A stretch of DNA of 64,000 nt, taken from the NCBI GenBank assembly GCA_907163345.1, contig CAJQUN010000007.1:6834582-6898581 (forward strand), in the 5' to 3' direction. Origin of the DNA: Haberlea rhodopensis (lineage: Eukaryota; Streptophyta; Magnoliopsida; Lamiales; Gesneriaceae). The number at the start of each line of letters is the position of its first letter. Position 1 is the stretch's first letter. Both the position numbers and the translations under genes were made by a program. The notes below the pieces were generated by a model that was not told where the DNA came from, made no database searches, and saw only the letters and a program-made list of their open reading frames with translations. Positions 57,266 to 64,000 of the stretch are shown here, in pieces.

Positions 57266-57737
57266 CTTGATAGCTTTTCCTAATGAAATAGACACTTGCT
57301 TGTCTTTACCATAAACATTTACATCTTCATTATTGCACAACGAAAATGAATACAAATCTCCAATTCTTCATTAATATACAAACGAAATGAATACAATTCA
57401 TCAATAAAATAGGTTTGCTTAAACAATCAATCAACCTTCAATCTAGATATGGACGACCTATATAGTATATAGTATATATATATATACATACAACTTGGAG
57501 TATTGCATACAACCTGATTTCTTATAAATCAACTTAATTATTGAACCTCACCTTTTATACTGATTGATGACTAGAAAACTACAACTAGCTATTGATTTAA
57601 TATTATAATGTTTATTATTCTAAAGATTCAATTATTATTCATGTGGGACTTACTATTGTTGTCCCTATCTGGCTCAAGCATTTTTGTAATCTTATTATTC
57701 AATGGACCTGATAAGATAAGTAAGAGAAGAGAACATG

Positions 57738-60700
57738 TCAATATGTCCATTCTTGAGGTAGTTGCATCTCTTCTTCTTCTTCTTCTTCATGTGCCGGTTG
57801 ATTTTGGAATCTTGGATCATCATTTTGTTGGGATAATAGTCCATATCTTTTTTCTGCAAATGGGAAATTTTTAAGTTGCTTAAATTAAAGAGGAAGAGAA
57901 CATCTGATAGCAATAGATTGGTTATGAGTGATCAAAACGTCTACAATTAACCACCAGATATAGTTTTTGTTAAAACGATAGTGCTCGATCCTTTTCATTT
58001 ATGATCATAACATTACCTTCGAGACTGGAGAGAGTCCAAGGCGTATCGTGCCCGGTGCAACGGGGACTGGTGCCACGGCTTACCGGAGAAGAAGAATCCG
58101 AAAGTCGGCTATAATGGAGCTCGAGAGCTTGTAAAACCCTCATCGGCATCAAAACCGTCGAGCAAACTGAAATCAAAATCGAAACTATTAAATCGCATAA
58201 AATAGACCATTAAGTTATCAGTCATTATCATTTAGTAGTTTTTTTCTTTTTTTTTGAAGTATAGGGATTAAGAGTTGGAGTTAGCCGACAGTAGGGAAAC
58301 CTAGAAAGGATGGGGCTGCAAAACTAGACATATATGCACTATAAATATTCTAAGTTTATAGGGAGGGAAAATTGCATTGTAATTAACCTTCTATGGTTAG
58401 GAGACAATATGCATATTTATTAACAGAAAAAATAGACTAAGGGATATTGTCAAAATATCGTAGGTTATGCCTATCTTTTCGAAAAACCACGATTTGGCTA
58501 GTTTATAGATGGATTATAGTCGCTATAAAAGTTAAACTATTTTTTTTGTAAACGATATTTATCTCCACCCTATAGGTTAAGGCGGACTCTAGTCCTATTT
58601 TCGAAAACTAAGTTTTTTTTAGCTTAAATCCTCTTAAATGGTTTTCTATTTTAATTAACTAGTAAATAATTATAAAAAGAATCTATTATAATAATAATAA
58701 AAAAAAAGATACGTTTTCAGAAGAAAGATTCAAGATGACCTTGCACATGGTCCTCTATAATTGCTCACAATATATAATTATAATAGAGCCAAAACAAGTG
58801 GGATTCCACCAGAAAGATTCTACTATGAAATCATCTGGCGATGCATATTCCAAGATATATATAATATTTTTAATGGAATAAGATGAGAAACAGCTGACAA
58901 TTTTGGTAAGCATTCAAATAAATCGGAGGAGGAGATAGCATATCAAACAACTATAGATTGCGACTCACTACCAAACTATATGGAATCTTAAATGGTTTTT
59001 GTAAAAAAAAAAAAAGGATTTGGAATTTCGATTCAACTAGTTTGATACAAAATAGTATAAAATGGTGTGCATCGGGTAAAACCCTTGGCATGACGCATTA
59101 GCTTACAAACCACGTCAGCCCACATTAGGCAAGCCTGGTTCGACATACTCGACCGAATGTTAGTTAGGGGAATCGAACTCGTGACTAAATGTCATTGTAA
59201 TAATCTACTCCACCAATTCGACGTTCCATTTTCAGTTAATTTTAGAGGTGTATTGACTTCCGGACTAGAAGTGGCTAAAATTCATAAGTTGGAGTACGTT
59301 TATCAAACATCACAAACAGAAGGGACCAAAATAAATTTAGAACCAAATCGCGGGGACAAAAATATTAAATACAATGTCTTTAAAGTAATAACTTTGATAT
59401 ATGTAATTACGTGGACAAAAATATCACACATTTTTAGACAAAAAAACCATGATAAAACCTTATAATAATAACTTAATCAATTTTATTCATTCATCGAACA
59501 AATGTTACGTTTTTGTCTTACCTACCCTATGCGGCACCACTCCATGAGATAGATCCACCACACATTGAGAATCTCAATGTGTCGTAGAATCTATCCATGG
59601 GATGGTGCCCTATGGGATAGCCAAGATGGTCCCATCACATAATTCGTCTCTCATTTATGTATTTTAAATTAAATATACTACTATTCAAATTTTATAAAAA
59701 AAAATATTTTAAAAAATATAACAAATATATATATGCATCCACGTCACTAGCATTATTATAATGGCTAATAATAATTATGTCACATCATTTAAAAGTCATC
59801 TCAACCACACGTATTGAAGTGGTTGGTGATGAAAATTTTGATGCCACTCGGAAACAATACTTTGAGATGAGGGTTGAATATGCATTTTTTTTTCTTCAAA
59901 AATGTTTTTGCTAGGACTCGAGCTCGAACCTATCCCAATTTTCAAATCCTATATGAGACAAAGGTAACATCCAATCCAGCTAGTTCGAAAGTATCAGTTT
60001 GAGATATGCTTAAGAACAATATCAAATAAACATTTGGTGATTTACCTGGTTTCTTCTTCTTTGGAGTCGGGTCATTGGGAAGACGGGGCAAGAAAACTCC
60101 TGTCCCACCCGAACCGTAACTAGATCCGGAATTATCAAGAAAGATGGCCTTCATACCCGACCCGCCAATGACCTTTCCGTTTCGTATGTAGTTCACATAA
60201 TTCAGATCCGTTTTCTGAACCCGCTTGTTGCCCTTGACCCGCCCTTCACCAAGACCAGATTCTTGAGGTTGATTCTTTAATTGGCACACCTATTTGTATA
60301 CAAAATTGAATCAATGAGCTTAATATGTGAATCAGTAAATAAATTTGGTGGCGATATTTTCCAGTCAAAAAGTTTAAAAATTTAACTAATATTTTATTAT
60401 TACAAAATAAAAGAAATTTGCATATAAATTATATTATTTTAAAAAATTTCAACCGTGTGCAGAACACACGCATGTGGCCATTTGGTGTCAAGATTTTGTT
60501 TTTAATATTTGGGTTTCTTTCCCAAATATTCAACTGTCTACTACGGTTTTGTCTTGGCTACCCATGGGCACCACCCTATGGGGTAGATCTCACCACACAA
60601 TGTGTATATTTCAATGGGTCCCATGGGGTGGTGCTCCATGGGGTAGCCAAGAAGGTTCCGTCTACTATATACATAATTTCATAACATCCATCAGTAGCGG

Positions 60701-61376
60701 AGACGGAAAGAAAAAATTGGAGATAAAAATATCTTTTTTTAAAAAACACAAGGTTAATTTTTTTTTTAAAATTGTGTTTTTTTTTTACATTAATTTTTTT
60801 CCCGAGGTTATAGGATTGCGGCCCCTTGGGAACCCTGACTCCGCCCCTGCTTTGATAAGATCAAACTTCCTTCTTTAATTTGTCATTGAAATATTCGACC
60901 AATTAATTTAACAAATTCAACCATATGGAAATGACAAGTACCACATAATTTTCAAAATAAAAATACTGAAATTTGATTTAATAATGGAAGCAAAATATTT
61001 TTAAAAAATGGTGAAATCATTTATATATATATATATATAAAATTAATAAAATTATAATAATGATAAAAGGATTGAGAACCTCAAAACCCTCACACAGAGA
61101 GCTACCATCTGTATCATTATCCTCTGCATGAACCTCTTCATCATTAAGCATACACTCCGCCATCTGCCGGCTCAGCTCCGCCAAGAACTCTTCGTCCTCG
61201 CTCCCCGACGAGCCCAGTTCAGATCCGAACGGCGTGCTGAGACCCGAGGACCACGAAGCACCAAAGGAAGAACCCGACCCGTTTTCCGATATACTGAGAA
61301 TACTTTCTTGTTCTTCAACGATCGGGGCCATGTTATTCTGGGGTTTGAACAAATCCGCATAACTTTTTTTCTTCAT
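57738..61376 (-). CDS. Plant-specific protein of unknown function (GTGVFLPR / LPQEWTY family)
   Basis: Four exons on the minus strand: 61376-61080, 60289-60046, 58166-58017 and 57853-57738, all GT-AG, joined to 268 residues. I recognise the pattern of an unnamed plant protein family but no function. Motifs in order are SYADLFKPQ near the N-terminus, a Ser/Glu-rich acidic region (about 20-95), KTDLNYVNYIRNGKVIGGSG, GGTGVFLPRLP before a Lys patch (PTPKKKKP), CSTVLMPMRVLQALELHYS, and the C-terminal HEEEEEEEMQLPQEWTY. Intron 1 (790 bp) and intron 2 (1.88 kb) contain MITEs. The ATG is the first in the frame. A partial copy of exons 3-4 lies downstream (52510-56370). A nuclear role is a guess from the charge and is not shown. 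Confidence 0.8.
59515..59632. mobile_element. Foldback MITE in intron 2
   Basis: About 115 bp, palindromic. GTCTTACCTACCCTATGCGG at left mirrors CCCTATGGGATAGCCAAGA at right, with ACACATTGAGAATCTCAATGTGT as a near-perfect central palindrome. A second copy is at 60551-60652. Confidence 0.7.
60551..60652. mobile_element. Foldback MITE in intron 1
   Basis: TCTTGGCTACCCATGGGCAC at left mirrors CTCCATGGGGTAGCCAAGA at right. The core CCATGGGGTGGTG is better preserved than in the intron 2 copy, so the family is presumably recent. Confidence 0.75.
60690..60852. mobile_element. hAT-type MITE relic in intron 1
   Basis: Starts CAGTAGCGGAGACGG and ends GACTCCGCCCCTG, like the MITE at 55950-56120. The A/T-rich interior is similar in style. 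The target duplication is not clear. Confidence 0.5.
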
Positions 61377-61955
61377 CTGTGAGGAAATTATTTTTGGATC
61401 AAGAGAGAGAGAAGATCAATTTTCTTGGAAACCAGTGGTTGCTTTTTGGAATCTCTGTGAGTGGAATCTTGAACCTTCTGTGAAAGGGATTTTTCGGCTT
61501 GCTAATATATTGTCAGAATAGGAGATGATATTTATTTATTTATTTATGTAAAAAAGAATATGTAGGAATTAGGATGAAAATCGTACGTTGTGTTATTTAA
61601 AGATATACATATGGTTGAGGATGGGACAGGTACGTGAATTCAATTGAGGGTGTCACGTTACATACAAATTTTATATTGAACTATTTGTCTTGGAATTTTT
61701 TATATTAATTTTAATATATTTCTTTTATAATAACAATCATTTTACTTTTCTAAAATATATTTTCCATCTAATTAAAGGGGAAAAAAGAAGCAGAATTAGT
61801 TATGTTAGTTGGTCTATATAGAATTTGGTATTTTAATTTATCAAAATTTGGTTTTCATGCAACAAATTGATTTGTTTGTTACAGTTTGTTAAGAATTCAA
61901 GGTGTTTCTACTCATAACGAATTTGTTATGATATGCGTATCTCATAGTCTTTTAT
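61377..61955. promoter_or_regulatory. 5' region of the minus-strand gene
   Basis: Upstream region of the gene reading leftward. A purine/pyrimidine-biased leader (GAGAGAGAAGATC) lies at 61407-61425 and a TTTATTTATTTATTTATG run at about 61531-61548. No firm TATA box could be chosen. Confidence 0.4.
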
Positions 61956-62150
61956 ATGGAACAAGTTTTTCAATGTGCGACAACAACTCTCAACAAGCCA
62001 CATCAATATTATATAAGTCAAGAGATTCCTACGCATAACCAATTGGTTATCGTAGAAGTATCACAAAATCTTTTATATATAGTAAATATAGCTTTTAAGT
62101 TCCTAATGTGGGACAACAACTCCCAATATAGTACATCTAATCAAACTAGT
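61900..62150. repeat. Diverged direct repeat, ~125-bp period
   Basis: Two imperfect copies: TTTCTACTCATAACGAATTTGTTAT (61906) with ATGTGCGACAACAACTCTCAA, and ATTCCTACGCATAACCAATTGGTTAT (62024) with ATGTGGGACAACAACTCCCAA. It resembles a dispersed plant repeat. The family is not identified. Confidence 0.6.
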
Positions 62151-62560
62151 TAATATGCAAAAAAAAAAAAAAATCAGTTTATTGAATTAAAATCGATTTT
62201 TAACTAATTAAAGGATCAGAAGTTTATGAAGACCAACTTATTGGATAGATTTTATATTTTTTCCTACAATTAATGATATAATTTTTAATATTTATATTTA
62301 TTATTGAGATATTTAGAACACAAATCTCCACCAATTATTTTGAGGGTTTTATATTTTTCAGGGGCTTTGCAGCTTCTAGTGGTTGGCCGTACATTCTCCA
62401 GCAACTCAACTCAACTGCCAAATTATTGAAAACTAAATTTCAACTCAAACTTTTGATCATTTAGTAGATCTAGGAGGATTTAGTAATTTAATTTGGAAAA
62501 TTTCTAGAAAACATATAAATTTGACAAATATATCAATTTTTTAAAGAATCGATATTAAAA

Positions 62561-62906
62561 TGTAGTATCAAACGCTTGCCGCTTTACCAAAAGGTATAGT
62601 TGATGGTAACGGTGCAACTCAAATATTTTAAATCGTACAGCAACACAAGCAACACGTTTCGATCGATCACAAAGCAAGGGCGGTTGTTGTACCCTAACAA
62701 TCTTCCTCCCAATAATTGCGTTCATTGCAACTCATGAGAATCGAAACGTGACATTGGCTCTGATACCAATTGTAAGATCAAACGCTCCGCTTTTCCAAAA
62801 GCTATAGTTGATGTAACGGTGCAACTCAAATCTTTTCAACCGTACAACAGCATAAGCACCACGTTTCGATCGATCACAAAGCAAGGGTAATTGTTGTACC
62901 CCAACA
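62561..62906 (-). mobile_element. Complete TRIM element
   Basis: Two direct LTRs, 62561-62699 (139 bp) and 62771-62906 (136 bp), flank about 71 bp. On the minus strand: LTR TGTTGGGGTACAAC...GATCTTACA, AT, then primer site TGGTATCAGAGC (62768-62757), a perfect initiator-Met site, then a polypurine tract GGGAGGAAGAT before the second LTR. No coding capacity, 346 bp in total. Flanks TAAAA and TAACA are nearly the same. Each LTR contains CGATCGATC. Confidence 0.88.
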
Positions 62907-64000
62907 TAACACTTTAGAAAAATAATCCTAATTTATATGTTGATTAAAAAAAAAAAAAAAGGCACTCGTTTAGAGGTCGATAAACCGAGTTTTTTTCTAA
63001 TTAGATAGTTCATAATTGTACTCGAAATGTTTGTCGGTAGAGAGAGTTCGTTAATGTTTGTATTGACCACCAATATATATGGTTGCCAATTTGGTGACCT
63101 ATTTTATTTGGTTTTGAAGGTAAATATTATACATTTATTAATTTCTTGTTTGGTGCAAATTGCACGAGAGATTCATTAGTTGGAGACTAATTGGTGACGT
63201 TGTAAGGGTGAGTTTGGTAAGATTTTAATAGATTTAAGGGTTTTTTTTTTAATATTCTCTCTACAATTATTGATTGTTATCTGGTTATTATTAAAAAAAC
63301 TATGAAATTCCTATATTTGTACAATAAATTGGCATATAATGAAGAAAAACACCGACAAAAGGAGGTAAATGTTTTGAATTCGTTACAATTTGTAAAAATT
63401 ATTTACTCGAGTTACCTTGTATAGTTGTATATGTGTATGTGTGTATGTATATATATGTATTATTTTATAAGTTTATACACATAATTTTTATTGGGAAATT
63501 TATTTTTTCTTCCTATATGCTTACATCTTTGCAATTTTGGTGGTTCTGTATTTTTCATATTTCAATAATTTTATGATTTAATTTAATACTTTTTTTATGG
63601 GAATATTTATGTAATACTGAATACATCGACATCATGTTTTCACCATGTTAGCGTCACATCAATGCCATGTGAAAATATGACTAAAATTGCCAAAAAAAAA
63701 AAAAAACAAAGCATGCTAAGACCAAAACATGGATGATCAAAATAGCAGAGATTCAAACACAACCAAAATAATATTTTTCCAGGACTAATATGGAGTAGGG
63801 TTTTACAATCATGTGGATTATATTGTTACCATAACTCAAATGTGTAAGAAATATAATTTTTTTTTTTTATAGATTTAAAGATGACTCATCATATCCTCAT
63901 ATATATTTTAAAATTCAAATAAAAATCATTTTCAGTATTAATAGAATTATATATATTTTTTAAAAATATAATTCAAGCAATATAATATGTGGAAAACTCA
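62907..64000. other. AT-rich non-coding to window end
   Basis: No gene or clear element. Short poly-A/T runs and a TATGTGTATGTGTGTATG stretch (63428-63445) are present. Confidence 0.6.

Noticed and set aside
56828..57314. Several 70-96 codon ORFs near the TATATA microsatellite
   Set aside because: Low-complexity, rich in Tyr/Ile from AT repeats, with no conserved motif.

Overview
This window comes from a plant nuclear genome, very probably a eudicot. The evidence is intron-containing plant genes (beta-tubulin, a mitochondrial ribosomal protein, two PAR1-family secreted proteins), long AT-rich non-coding stretches, and a dense nest of plant LTR retrotransposons (chromovirus, Athila-like, Tat-like, copia, TRIM) with hAT, PIF/Harbinger and Helitron elements. 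No rRNA gene, functional tRNA gene or CRISPR array was seen. A more precise taxon cannot be fixed from the sequence.

Layout. 1-15948 is a nested retrotransposon block. An Athila/Tat-type LTR fragment (about 550-1608) is followed by a broken Ty3/gypsy chromovirus (1609-15698). The 5' LTR of that element is split by a non-autonomous Athila-like element (about 2490-5302). Its pol is interrupted by an LTR fragment (9875-10162) and by a clean solo LTR with a GGAAA target duplication (10853-12918). Its 3' LTR (13358-15698) belongs to a different family from its 5' LTR. 15949-22888 is AT-rich and holds a multimeric Tourist-like element carrying a small Helitron, a copia solo LTR (TSD TAGAA) and a 2.06-kb hAT-type element with a huge internal inverted repeat (TSD GTTTGTGG).

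23183-38718 is a gene island: beta-tubulin (+), mitochondrial ribosomal protein mS34 (+), and a tandem pair of PAR1-family genes (+). The two PAR1 genes are separated by a 6-kb composite in which two near-identical 1.1-kb palindromic elements bracket a chunk of an Athila retrotransposon. 41387-51306 is a degenerate Tat-lineage gypsy element on the minus strand, with an antisense ORF and two tandem-repeat arrays. 52510-61376 holds a four-exon minus-strand gene of an unnamed plant family (57738-61376) and, on its 3' side, a decayed tandem copy of its last two exons that three later insertions have broken up. A complete 346-bp TRIM element lies at 62561-62906.

The working genes are unrelated housekeeping or secreted-protein genes with no operon-like link. 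Most of the biology here is transposon biology: insertion, nesting, LTR-LTR deletion, capture, and repair scars with locally templated filler DNA. The most unusual shared signal is a palindromic CGATCGATCG motif, repeated in clusters inside at least three different gypsy LTR families, with related 9-mers in the TRIM LTRs.
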